Notes: generated by a model from the letters alone, not told the origin. DNA of 64,000 bases from Sphingobium baderi (GCF_001456115.1 NZ_CP013264.1:1940501-2004500), one strand, 5' to 3'; counted from the first letter of the stretch, positions 35,343 through 43,896 are shown. A program made the numbers and translations.

Positions 35343-37511
35343 ATGATGGAACGCAGAGAAGTGATCGCCGGCGGCGTAGGCATAGCTGGCTTGGCTGCTA
35401 CGGGATCACTGTTAGCGCAGCCCGCCGCTAGCCTCAGCGCCAAGCCGATCGAACTTGATGGTTACAAGGTGACTGACCCGTTCTTTGGTCGACCTTTTAT
35501 CGATGCGGATGAGCAACGGGGGGAGGGGACTCCCTATCGCTATATCCACGGCGGCTTCGAAGGGACGGATACGCGCTTCACATATTGCTTTCCGTCTACC
35601 GAGCATTACCGAGGGCGTCTTTTTCAGCCTCTCGAAGGCGCGAACGCCGGCCATGAGAATGTCAATGCCGGTCCCCTCGGGCCGATCACAGGCGGCCTGG
35701 AGATGACGTTTCGGCTAGGTGGTTACTGCGTGGAATCCAATATGGGCCATATCGGGGATGTCGAAGACCCGAAGGCTGGACCGGACCCGACGATCTACGG
35801 TTTTCGCGCTGCGGCTGAATCTGCACGCTTTTCTAAATATGTGGCCAGGCAGATTTATGGAGAGGCTCCGCATCACGCTTATGTCTATGGCGGCAGCGGT
35901 GGCGCGCGCCGGTCGCCCCTGTGTCTCGCCTATGGGGAGGGTACATGGGACGCCGCTCTCCCCTATATGGGCGATGCCATGGACGGCGAGCATGGCGACA
36001 TGCGTCGGCTTCGCACGGGCACGCCAAACTTTTCATCCATGTTTAACGTGCAACGCGTGCTGGGTGCGAAGCTCCTCGATGTCATCGATGCGATGCAACC
36101 GGGCGGCAGTGGGAATCCCTTCGCAGGTTTGGACACGCATCAGGCAGAAGAACTGGCGACGCTATATCGCCTTGGTTATCCGCGCGGCGACGAGTTCATG
36201 ATTATGCAGCCCATGGGGCAAGCCTGGTTGTGGGCCTCTATGGCCGAGCGGCTGGAGGCCGAGGATCCCTATTTCAAGTCCTTCTGGACTGAACCCGGCC
36301 ATGTCGGCCACGATCAGCCGGATCTGGTTCGCAAGGACATCATAAACCTCAAGACCCGAATCAAACGCCCTCTTTTTGCACGTCAACTCGCTGAGGAAGC
36401 GGAATTTCGCGCGCCCGAATATGCCCGCATCGTCGCGCTGGCCAGCGTGTTCGCGGGCATGGAGAATATGTGGGACGTGCCGATGGCAGTCGAACTGGAG
36501 CAGGATCCGGGCGGCTATCCACAGGGGGCCGGTATCAAATTCCTGAGCGGCAAGGCGACTGGCCGGCAGCTTTATTATATGTCCGGCGTCCGCACTGTCT
36601 GGCTTGGAGCGGGCGCTGGCGAGGCGCAGAATCTGCGCTTCAAAGGGGTTCAGGCAGGTGATGAGGTCCAACTCGATAACCGCGCCTTTCTCGCTTATTG
36701 CTATTATTATCGCCACCACATCATGAACCATGTCGAATGGGACGCGCTGCGGATCGGTGGCAAACCGATTTACAAGCAATATCGGCAGCCGGAGGCGTCA
36801 CCTTTCATGGGCGTGTTACACACAGGTCGGTTCGAGGGTAAAATGATGTGGGTCCATCACACCCACGATGCGTCTCTCTGGCCGGTGCAGGGCGTCGGCA
36901 TGAAGAATAATGTCGAGCGTGAATATGGCGCGGTCGAGGCGCGAAAGAAGTTCCGGCTGCGCTGGACCGAGAATGCCGAACATGTCCCGCCTCATATGGC
37001 GGCGTCTGCGCCGGGCCGCGCCAACACCACCTGGCTGATCGACTATCAGCCGGTGATTGAACAGTGCTTGTTGGATCTCGTCGATTGGGTGGAAAATGAC
37101 ATCGAGCCGATTGATAGCAATTTTTCGCTGGTTGATGGTCAGATAACGCTGCCGCCGACAGCGAGGGAGCGCGGTGGAATCCAGCCGGTCGTGTCAGTCA
37201 CCGCCGATGGCGGAGTGCGCGCGGATGTGCGCGTAGGGGAAAGCGTCGCCTTGATCGTGAAGGCCGAAGTGCCTGAGGGAACCGGGAAGATCATCGGTGT
37301 GAAATGGGATTTCGATGGAACGGGAAGCTATCCCCGCGAGGAAGTCGTGGATGGCACACGCACCGCGCTCATGCTCAGTACGAGCCACAGCTTCGATAGG
37401 CCGGGCACCTATTTCGTTACGGCACTGGTAGAATCGCACCGTGAAGGCGAGGTCAATGCGAAGTTTCGTCGCGTTTCGAACGTCGCCTCCGCGCGCGTGG
37501 TGGTCAGTTGA
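35343..37511 (+). CDS. Divergent tannase-like alpha/beta hydrolase with C-terminal PKD-like domain (exported)
   Basis: A 722-aa paralogue of the 698-aa gene upstream. It starts MMERREVIAGGVGIAGLAATGSLL, a twin-arginine-like or Sec signal, so it is probably exported whereas the other copy is not. Candidate triad: Ser185 in VYGGSGGARRS, Asp509 in MWVHHTHDAS and His547 in WTENAEHVPP. The CS/HC cysteines of true tannases are absent. The C-terminal 105 residues are PKD-like (VKWDFDGTGSY, HSFDRPGTYFVTALV). Large blocks such as IHGGFE-TDTRFT and LYRLGYPRGDEFMI are shared with the paralogue. Function is inferred as esterase-like from fold and neighbours only. Confidence 0.72.
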   Translation: MMERREVIAGGVGIAGLAATGSLLAQPAASLSAKPIELDGYKVTDPFFGRPFIDADEQRGEGTPYRYIHGGFEGTDTRFTYCFPSTEHYRGRLFQPLEGANAGHENVNAGPLGPITGGLEMTFRLGGYCVESNMGHIGDVEDPKAGPDPTIYGFRAAAESARFSKYVARQIYGEAPHHAYVYGGSGGARRSPLCLAYGEGTWDAALPYMGDAMDGEHGDMRRLRTGTPNFSSMFNVQRVLGAKLLDVIDAMQPGGSGNPFAGLDTHQAEELATLYRLGYPRGDEFMIMQPMGQAWLWASMAERLEAEDPYFKSFWTEPGHVGHDQPDLVRKDIINLKTRIKRPLFARQLAEEAEFRAPEYARIVALASVFAGMENMWDVPMAVELEQDPGGYPQGAGIKFLSGKATGRQLYYMSGVRTVWLGAGAGEAQNLRFKGVQAGDEVQLDNRAFLAYCYYYRHHIMNHVEWDALRIGGKPIYKQYRQPEASPFMGVLHTGRFEGKMMWVHHTHDASLWPVQGVGMKNNVEREYGAVEARKKFRLRWTENAEHVPPHMAASAPGRANTTWLIDYQPVIEQCLLDLVDWVENDIEPIDSNFSLVDGQITLPPTARERGGIQPVVSVTADGGVRADVRVGESVALIVKAEVPEGTGKIIGVKWDFDGTGSYPREEVVDGTRTALMLSTSHSFDRPGTYFVTALVESHREGEVNAKFRRVSNVASARVVVS

Positions 37512-37532
37512 CGGTTTCCGTCTTCGGTCATG

Positions 37533-37566
37533 CCCGGAGCGGCGATAGTCATTCGCCGCATCCGGG
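37533..37566. terminator. Bidirectional hairpin between convergent hydrolase and P450 genes
   Basis: CCCGGAGCGGCGA pairs with TCGCCGCATCCGGG with one bulge; the loop is about 7 nt. A pyrimidine-rich stretch (CTTCTCT) follows on the plus strand. It lies between two converging stops (37511 and 37668), the usual site of a shared terminator. Confidence 0.6.
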
Positions 37567-37667
37567 TCACAATCTTCTCTATAATGAATGAGGCAGCCGA
37601 GTTTCGCCGGCAGGCTCTTGGTCGGTATCCGGTTGGTCGTATACCATGCAAATGGCGTTCGGTCCCC

Positions 37668-38873
37668 TTATCGGTTCCAAATGAGGGGAAGGCTGTCCAC
37701 ATGGATGATGTTGCTGAGGTAAAAGGGTACCTCGAAGCCCGACTCCACGGAGAATTCGGGCAGTGCGGCGAGCATTTCCTGCATCGCGATTTGCAGTTCC
37801 CGACGTGCAAGATGGGCGCCCAAGCAACGGTGCGGGCCGTAACCAAAGGTCAGATGGGATGGACGACGATCGAAGCGGACTTCTGTCGGCGCCTCGAACG
37901 CTTCAGGGTCGTTTGATCCCAGCGGCGTCGACATCGCCACCCTGTCGCCGGCGCGGATATTCACGCCATACAGGTCGATATCGTGCGTGCAGATGCGGAA
38001 GGTGGTGACTGCAGCGTAGGCCCGCAGCAATTCTTCGATCGCGAGAGTCGCGCCCGCTGGGTTCTCGCGTAGTTGGTTCTGATGTGCCGGATTGGTTGCG
38101 AGATGGAAGAAATGCAGGCCGATATTGGCCGATACTGTATCCAGTCCACCCAGATATAGATTGAAACAGTGGCCGAACACTTCCTCCGGCGACCATTTGC
38201 GGCCGTCAACTTCCAGTTGAAGCGCGATGCTGATCAGGTCATCGCCCGGGGTCCGGCGCCGCTCATCGATCGCATTGAGCAGATAGGCTTTTACCGCGCG
38301 CGTGCCCTGAACGCGATCTTCCATGTCGTCGGTGTGCAGGAGGGAAAATTCCCAGTCGAGAAACTGCTGCATCTCCTCCTGCGGCAATCCCAGCAAGTCG
38401 AGGAAGATCGATACGGGGAACGGAACCGCGAAATCCTTGACGAAATCGCAGCTGCCCTTGTCCTTGAAGCGGTCAATATATTCGCGCGCGCGCAGCCGCA
38501 CCTTGCCGTCCAACTCCCCCATGCGCTTGGGTGAAAAGACAGGATTGAGCGCATTGCGGAACCCCGTGTGGCGCGGCGGGTCAAGCTCGGTGGGGATGAT
38601 ATCCCAACTCTCGCCGATGCCGGCCGCAAAGCCCGTATTGCCCCGCTTGTGGAAATTCTCGGTGTCGGCGTAGATTTTTCGCAGGTCTTCGGCGCGGCGA
38701 ACGACCCATCCGCCCTGTCGGCCCGGAAACACATCCGTTCCCCAGAAAATCGGCGGCCCTTCTTGAAGCCGGGGAATGATGTCCGTATAGGGATTGATCG
38801 TCGTCGCCGTCCGCGGTGTGAGCGGAAACGTCATCGCAAGATCGGCGGGGACATTGTCAGGAAGCTGGCTCAT
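37668..38873 (-). CDS. Cytochrome P450
   Basis: A 401-aa soluble bacterial P450 (CYP101/CYP111-like length). The heme ligand is Cys350 in FGYGPHRCLGAHLARREL. The K-helix ExxR is EELLR (281-284 region). The I-helix reads LGGLDTVSAN, so the acid-alcohol pair for O2 activation is Asp245-Thr246. It needs a ferredoxin and reductase, neither of which is in this window. The start overlaps by 4 nt (ATGA) with a short upstream open frame that is a dehydrogenase remnant. Terpene or other alicyclic hydroxylation or epoxidation is the family default; the substrate is not readable. Confidence 0.93.
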   Translation of the reverse strand: MSQLPDNVPADLAMTFPLTPRTATTINPYTDIIPRLQEGPPIFWGTDVFPGRQGGWVVRRAEDLRKIYADTENFHKRGNTGFAAGIGESWDIIPTELDPPRHTGFRNALNPVFSPKRMGELDGKVRLRAREYIDRFKDKGSCDFVKDFAVPFPVSIFLDLLGLPQEEMQQFLDWEFSLLHTDDMEDRVQGTRAVKAYLLNAIDERRRTPGDDLISIALQLEVDGRKWSPEEVFGHCFNLYLGGLDTVSANIGLHFFHLATNPAHQNQLRENPAGATLAIEELLRAYAAVTTFRICTHDIDLYGVNIRAGDRVAMSTPLGSNDPEAFEAPTEVRFDRRPSHLTFGYGPHRCLGAHLARRELQIAMQEMLAALPEFSVESGFEVPFYLSNIIHVDSLPLIWNR

Positions 38874-39001
38874 GCGTCAGCCGCCAGTCGGGAATACCCA
38901 GCGGACAGGATGTTGTCGATCAATGCAGGCGCGTGATCCGTGACGGCAGTCTCCGCTGTTGGCAAAACCGCCAGCTTTTGCCCAATCCATACAAACTTCA
39001 T
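38870..39001 (-). pseudogene. Remnant of a 3-hydroxyisobutyrate-dehydrogenase-type gene coupled to the P450
   Basis: A 43-codon open frame with start MKFVWIGQKLAVLPTAETAV. The first 20 residues match MKVAWIGLGQMGLPTAKTVA of the dehydrogenase at 19278-20063 at 10 positions, and even the ribosome-site region is similar (GAGGAAAGAGC versus GAGGAGAGAAC). The glycine loop is destroyed (GLGQMG became GQKLAV) and the rest of the enzyme is missing. The TGA stop overlaps the P450 ATG, so the leftover frame may still serve as a translational leader for the P450. Confidence 0.7.
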
Positions 39002-39352
39002 GCTCTTTCCTCATCGCTCCATCGGTCGCGCGCTCGTTGAAACATGCGCGGCGTGCCGCATTCAATGCAACCATCATACCTCAACGGCAAGGTGGGAAGC
39101 GCTGCGCGTCACCTTGCGGGCCTGGCCGCGATAGGTTTTGGCAGCATTAAGGATCATTGCAAAATGCAAAGGTGCCTTCAATATTTCTTCGATCGGATTG
39201 TTGCTCCCTGTTTGACGATTATCGGCCAAATTATACCGCCAATCGGCCAATCTGGTGCATTCCTTTCTTTTGACAGGTCGGTAAGACGATCGTCTTGTCT
39301 TCAAGCCCTTCGCGAAAAGATGGCGTTGCGCCACGACTTGGGAGGACGACAA
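39002..39352. promoter_or_regulatory. Divergent promoter region, P450 / TonB receptor 3, with 21-bp-spaced direct repeat
   Basis: About 350 bp between the dehydrogenase remnant and TonB receptor 3. ATCGGCCAA occurs at 39221-39229 and again at 39242-39250, an exact 9-bp direct repeat with a 21-bp period (two helical turns), as is typical of AraC-family sites. GGGAGG at 39340-39345 is the receptor ribosome site. An AraC gene lies just downstream of the receptor and is the natural candidate to bind here. Confidence 0.5.
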
Positions 39353-41758
39353 ATGAACGGACTGAAAATCTCACGCCTGGTTGCCGTTTCATCGATTGGC
39401 ATGATCGCTGCGTTGTCCTCGGCGGCCATGTCGCAAACTTCCTCTGCCAATGACGTATCGCATAGTGCGGGCGCGACCGACGACATTGTCGTGACGGCTC
39501 GCCGCGTGTCGGAAAGCCTGCAATCGACGCCGGTCTCGGTGACGGCGTTCAGTGCTGATACGCTTCGCCAGGCGTCAATCCGTGACACGCAGGACTTGTT
39601 GGTGAAAACGCCGGGCGTGTTTCTGGCGGGGTCCGGTGGCCGCGAAAATACGAACTTCTCGATCCGTGGGCAGTCAAAAGCGTTGGCGGGCAACAGCGCG
39701 GCCGCCGTCATCAGCTATTTCGCCGAGGTTCCATCGCCTACGGTTGGTTCCAGCATTCCAACCTATGACCTGGGATCGGTGCAGGTGCTGAAAGGGCCGC
39801 AGGGCACATTGTTTGGTCGCAACACGACCGGTGGCGCGATCCTCTATTACCCGACTGCGCCGTCCTATGATTGGGAAGGCTATATCCAGGGAACCTACGG
39901 CAATTACGATACTCGGCTTCTGGAGGGTGCGCTCAATCTACCGATCATCGCGGACAAGCTGGCCTTGCGTGTGGCTGGCCAATATCAGAAGCGCGACGGT
40001 TGGACGAAGAATATCGGCGTCGGCGGCGACGCCGATGACCTCAATTCACGGGCGCTGCGCGGATCATTGCTGTTCGAACCGTTCGATGGGCTGACCAATA
40101 CGACGATCGTCGATTATTACCGCAATCGCGCGGTCGGTGGCGGTTCCGTTCTGATCGACGTTCTTCCGGGCCCCAATGCGCTAACCGCTACTGGCACGTT
40201 GGCTGCCGCACAGGCGCAACTCGCGCTTCAGCGCGCGCGCGGTATTCGCGTGATCGATTCCGACGTGGATGCCTTCGAGCGGGTGAAGCGTTTTGGCGTC
40301 ACCAATCGCACTGAAATCGAACTGGGTCCGAATGTCGAGGTCGTCAATATCTTTGGCTTCCGTCACACGGACGTCGACTATTTTTCCAGCGTCGACGGCC
40401 TGCCGACGCTTATTTCCGACGGCACTGGCGCCATCCCTGGAGGTCTGCCGGTCACTGTAGTCGGCGGCCGTCAGAAATCGGACGTCAAGCAATATACCGA
40501 AGAACTGCAGTTGCGGGGCAAGCTGTTCGATGACAAGCTCGACTGGTTGATCGGCGGCTTCTATCTGGCGAGCAATCCCGTCGGACCGAGCGGCACCTAT
40601 ATTCCTACCTTCATCCTGCCGGGCATCACCAATGCGCCGTTCAACTACAGCTTTTACGCTGAACGCAGCAAGGCGGTGTTTGCCAATATCGGCTATGATC
40701 TTAGCGCCCTGGTGGAAGGCCTGAAGTTCAGCGCAGGTTTTCGCTATACCTGGGATAATATCACCGCCTGTGTTGGCGGCGGTACGACGCCGGATCCTAC
40801 CGTGACGCCTCGTGATTGCCGGACCAGCACGCCTGCGATACGCAATGCCAGCGTCAACAAGACATCGTCCAAGGCACCGACGTGGACGGTCGGCTTTGAT
40901 TGGCAAGCGACCGATGATCTGTTTCTCTATGCCGTCACTCGCCGTGGCTATCGCTCAGGCGGTATCAACGGGCCTACGCTTGCAGGACGGCTCGCGCCCT
41001 TCCAATCCTTCGCGCCAGAAAAAGTTACCGACGTGGAGATTGGCATCCGCTCCGACTTCCGCGCCGGTGATGTCGACATCCGCCTGAACGCTTCACCGTT
41101 CGTTGGCTGGTACAGTGGCGTCCAGGTGCCGATTTCGGGGCTGAACACTCAGGCGACGTGCAGCCTGACAGCGCCTGGAGGCACAGATGCGCCACGCTCA
41201 CCCGACGGTGATTGCGACGCTGCTAACGATCCTGCCGGCGGCACGCTGTTGGTGAATGCTGGCAAGACGCGAGTTGCGGGCATTGACCTGACAGGCCGCA
41301 TCGCGCCGACCCGCACATTGTCCTTCGATGCAGGCGCGACCTTCCTTGACCTTAAGTCGCGCTCGCTCACCGTGCCCACGCAACTGCTGCCCTATCTGCA
41401 GATCGCCGAAGTGCCGTTCAATCTGGTCGCGAAGACGACGCTGACGGCTGGCGCTCGCTGGACATTGCCGCTGCCCGAAAGCTTTGGTGAAGGCACGCTG
41501 GCGGTCGACTATTATCATTCCAGCAAGGTGCGCTCGTCCGACAACGTGTTGCCGGCCTATGATCTGGTCAATGCGCGTTTCGACCTGAGGCGTGTGGGCG
41601 GTTCCGGCTTCGACGCTGCGCTGTTCATGCGTAACGTGTTCGACACGAAATATCTGGCGTCCAGCAATGTCGGTTCGGCTCAGCTGGGTATCCTCAGCGG
41701 TTTCTATGGCGCGCCTCGCACATATGGTATCGAACTGCGCTATCATTTCGGGGACTAA
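39353..41758 (+). CDS. TonB-dependent outer-membrane receptor (3)
   Basis: An 801-aa receptor. The signal peptide is LVAVSSIGMIAALSSAAMSQ, the plug begins DDIVVTARRVSESLQ and contains VLKGPQGTLFGRNTTGGAIL, and the barrel ends IELRYHFGD, two residues past the usual final aromatic. The frame is open from 39044, but the start at 39353 has GGGAGG upstream and a proper signal peptide. It closely resembles receptor 4 (44028-46427): compare ISYFAEVPSPTVGS and ITYLNEVPLPPIGS. It is divergent from the P450 and followed by an AraC gene. Confidence 0.95.
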   Translation: MNGLKISRLVAVSSIGMIAALSSAAMSQTSSANDVSHSAGATDDIVVTARRVSESLQSTPVSVTAFSADTLRQASIRDTQDLLVKTPGVFLAGSGGRENTNFSIRGQSKALAGNSAAAVISYFAEVPSPTVGSSIPTYDLGSVQVLKGPQGTLFGRNTTGGAILYYPTAPSYDWEGYIQGTYGNYDTRLLEGALNLPIIADKLALRVAGQYQKRDGWTKNIGVGGDADDLNSRALRGSLLFEPFDGLTNTTIVDYYRNRAVGGGSVLIDVLPGPNALTATGTLAAAQAQLALQRARGIRVIDSDVDAFERVKRFGVTNRTEIELGPNVEVVNIFGFRHTDVDYFSSVDGLPTLISDGTGAIPGGLPVTVVGGRQKSDVKQYTEELQLRGKLFDDKLDWLIGGFYLASNPVGPSGTYIPTFILPGITNAPFNYSFYAERSKAVFANIGYDLSALVEGLKFSAGFRYTWDNITACVGGGTTPDPTVTPRDCRTSTPAIRNASVNKTSSKAPTWTVGFDWQATDDLFLYAVTRRGYRSGGINGPTLAGRLAPFQSFAPEKVTDVEIGIRSDFRAGDVDIRLNASPFVGWYSGVQVPISGLNTQATCSLTAPGGTDAPRSPDGDCDAANDPAGGTLLVNAGKTRVAGIDLTGRIAPTRTLSFDAGATFLDLKSRSLTVPTQLLPYLQIAEVPFNLVAKTTLTAGARWTLPLPESFGEGTLAVDYYHSSKVRSSDNVLPAYDLVNARFDLRRVGGSGFDAALFMRNVFDTKYLASSNVGSAQLGILSGFYGAPRTYGIELRYHFGD

Positions 41759-41812
41759 GCGAATGTATAGATGGTGTGCCGTTTACCGATATGTCCATCG
41801 GTGCGGCCGCCC

Positions 41813-41843
41813 TGCCAAAAGATAGGGGGTTTGCGACGGCCGC
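41813..41843 (+). terminator. Possible hairpin after TonB receptor 3
   Basis: GCGGCCG and CGGCCGC form a 7-bp inverted repeat around an A+G-rich loop that itself contains a CCCT/AGGG pair. There is no T-run. It is located 55 bp after the receptor stop and before the AraC start. Confidence 0.3.
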
Positions 41844-41907
41844 TGTCACACTATCTAAAATATAGATCGCCCGAAGCGGCGATGGCTGGGAGCGGGATGA
41901 TCTGGAG

Positions 41908-42798
41908 ATGAATTCCTTGCGAAGTGACTTGTTGCAATCTTTGTCACCAGTTATCGATCGTGTGGAAGGGCAGTGCCGTTCATCAAGCTTCGATGTTCAG
42001 ATACACAATACCAATTGGCCGGAGCCGGGCGAGGGGCTGTTCCGTTCGCCATGGTCCTTCATCGAGATGTTCTGCAATACTTCGCGACTTGTCACCGGGG
42101 GGCGTGATGGGTTCGGCCGAGCCGGCCACCATGTCGACCTTGGCGACATCGCCTTCATCGCCAAGGATGAGCCATTGCAATGTCGTTGGCGCCGAGGGGC
42201 GCAGCGTAGCATTTCCTGCATGTTCGACATTGACGCGATTGCGGCGAGATCGGCGGTCGGCTGGGATTGGCCCACATTCGACTGGGCTTCGGCTCTTGCG
42301 ATCCGCAACGATTATATTGGCGCGACGCTGAGGCGGGTCGCGGCAGAGACGCTTAATCCCGGTTTTGCAAGCGAGCTTCAGATCGAAACGATGCTGCTCG
42401 GCGTGGCATTCGAATTGCGGCGCCAGTTCAATGGTGAGCAGGTCGCGGCCCAGGCATCGGCAGGAAAGCTCGGGTGCGCGCAGATGGCTACATTGCGAGC
42501 GATGGCTTTCGATACAGTTGGTGATCCTCCCTGTATCGCCGATTTGGCTCAGGTCATCGGCATGAACGGAAGGCAATTGGCCGCTCGGTTTCGAGCGACG
42601 ACCGGACAGACATTGCGAAACTTCCTGGCTGAAAGCCGGCTGGAGCGCGCAAAGCTGTTGCTCCGCGACCATCGGTTGCTGATCAAGCAGGTTGCGTTCG
42701 ATTGCGGCTTCAAGAGTTCCGCGGCCTTTGCTGCGGCATTCCAGCGCAGCACGGGCTTCACTCCCCAGAATTTTCGCGCATCGGTATCCCTGCAATAA
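41908..42798 (+). CDS. AraC family transcriptional regulator
   Basis: A 296-aa regulator with an N-terminal sensor domain and a C-terminal AraC DNA-binding domain. The two helix-turn-helices are IADLAQVIGMNGRQLAARFRATTG and VAFDCGFKSSAAFAAAFQRSTGFTPQNFR. It lies 150 bp downstream of TonB receptor 3 and 118 bp upstream of the first epoxide-hydrolase-like gene. Likely targets are the receptor 3 promoter (direct repeat at 39221-39250) and/or the epoxide-hydrolase-like genes. Confidence 0.88.
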   Translation: MNSLRSDLLQSLSPVIDRVEGQCRSSSFDVQIHNTNWPEPGEGLFRSPWSFIEMFCNTSRLVTGGRDGFGRAGHHVDLGDIAFIAKDEPLQCRWRRGAQRSISCMFDIDAIAARSAVGWDWPTFDWASALAIRNDYIGATLRRVAAETLNPGFASELQIETMLLGVAFELRRQFNGEQVAAQASAGKLGCAQMATLRAMAFDTVGDPPCIADLAQVIGMNGRQLAARFRATTGQTLRNFLAESRLERAKLLLRDHRLLIKQVAFDCGFKSSAAFAAAFQRSTGFTPQNFRASVSLQ

Positions 42799-42915
42799 CA
42801 GCTAGCCCTGCATTTGAGCTAAACATTTTGTCTCTTGGCGACGTTCCTGGCGTAAGACGCCAACTCGCGCTCCTGTTAGCTCTGTTCCAATAAGAATTGG
42901 ACATGGAGAGGTGCC

Positions 42916-43350
42916 TTGGGCGAGCGCGAAGAATCGATAGCGTTGAAGTTCATCGGCTATTTTCGGGACAGTTGGCCCGAGGATCTGGACGCGCCGCTTC
43001 AGCTGGTGTCGGAGGACTGCTATTATCAGAGCATAGTTCCGACGACCGATCGGATATGCGGCAAGGCCGCGATCAAAGCTAAGTGGGAACGGATCAAAGC
43101 CGAATATGGCGATCAGCGCCATGACATGAGGGGCGTCGCATCCAGCGACACTTTGGTCTTCACCGAACGGACCGACTGGTCTCACACAAATGGAAAATGG
43201 GTGTCGATTCCGCTGGTCGCGGTGTTCGAGATCGGGCCGGAGGGCAAGATAGTCGCCTGGCGGGAGTATCTCGATGGCGGAAATGTTGCACGCCAGATCG
43301 GCATGGATGTGAACGACCTTGAACAATCGCTGCGGTCGGGAGCGGCCTGA
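42916..43350 (+). CDS. Limonene-1,2-epoxide hydrolase-like protein (first copy)
   Basis: A 144-aa cone-shaped NTF2-like fold protein. The family's Asp-Arg-Asp catalytic set appears as Arg and Asp in FTERTDW and Asp in VAWREYLD, matching the ERxD and WRDYxD segments of limonene epoxide hydrolase. The start is a TTG at 42916 with GGAGAGG 4-5 nt upstream. It is followed 52 bp later by a paralogue with the same layout. These enzymes add water to epoxides without a covalent intermediate; with the P450 nearby, an epoxide intermediate is a reasonable guess. NTF2-like proteins are diverse, so isomerase-type activity is also possible. Confidence 0.75.
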   Translation: MGEREESIALKFIGYFRDSWPEDLDAPLQLVSEDCYYQSIVPTTDRICGKAAIKAKWERIKAEYGDQRHDMRGVASSDTLVFTERTDWSHTNGKWVSIPLVAVFEIGPEGKIVAWREYLDGGNVARQIGMDVNDLEQSLRSGAA

Positions 43351-43402
43351 AAGCGGGCGTTGGGTCTGTGTCCTCTGCAGATCAGACAATGGAGAATGAG
43401 CG

Positions 43403-43846
43403 TTGACCAAACAGGAAGAGATCGTGCTGAATTTCATCGGCGCCTACGGCAAGAGCTGGCCCGCCGATCTGGCAGCCGCACTGGAGCCGCTGGCCGAGGA
43501 CGCCTATTACCAGATCGTCGTGCCGACGATCCCCCCCGTTGTCGGCCGCGACAGAATATTGGCCGAACATGAACTGATGAAGCAGAAGGTGCTTGACCAA
43601 CGCCATGACATGAAATCCTGGGGTTCGCATGGCAATACGGTGTTTACGGAGCGCGTGGATTGGTCGCTGCGGAACGGCAAATGGTCCCCGGTCCCGCTGG
43701 TGGCCGTGTTCGACCTGAATGATGACGGCCAGATCGTTGCCTGGCGCGAATATCTGGATCTGGTCCACATCTCGAAATCGCATGGCCTGACTGTGGATCA
43801 GATGATCGAATCGCTGGATCTGGACCTGAATTCCGCATCTGCCTGA
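43403..43846 (+). CDS. Limonene-1,2-epoxide hydrolase-like protein (second copy)
   Basis: A 147-aa paralogue of the preceding gene, sharing LNFIGAYGKSWPADL-type N-terminus, the QRHDMK segment, and the catalytic TERVDW and VAWREYLD. The start is again a TTG (43403), with GGAGA 7 nt upstream. Tandem duplication followed by divergence is the simplest origin; the two could form heterodimers or act on different epoxides. TonB receptor 4 follows after 180 bp. Confidence 0.75.
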   Translation: MTKQEEIVLNFIGAYGKSWPADLAAALEPLAEDAYYQIVVPTIPPVVGRDRILAEHELMKQKVLDQRHDMKSWGSHGNTVFTERVDWSLRNGKWSPVPLVAVFDLNDDGQIVAWREYLDLVHISKSHGLTVDQMIESLDLDLNSASA

Positions 43847-43881
43847 AAGCCGGAATTCCATCATAGCAGCATATGGCTGCT

Positions 43882-43896
43882 ACCCGCAGTGCGGGT
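43882..43896. terminator. Short hairpin after the epoxide-hydrolase-like genes
   Basis: ACCCGC-AGT-GCGGGT is a perfect 6-bp hairpin. Just before it, AGCAGC-CATAT-like-GCTGCT (43865-43881) forms a second small inverted repeat. Neither is followed by a T-run, so they may act as an operator or weak terminator in front of TonB receptor 4. Confidence 0.35.

Noticed and set aside
39044..39352. N-terminal extension of TonB receptor 3
   Set aside because: It would precede the signal peptide with about 100 unrelated residues; the ATG at 39353 has a ribosome site.
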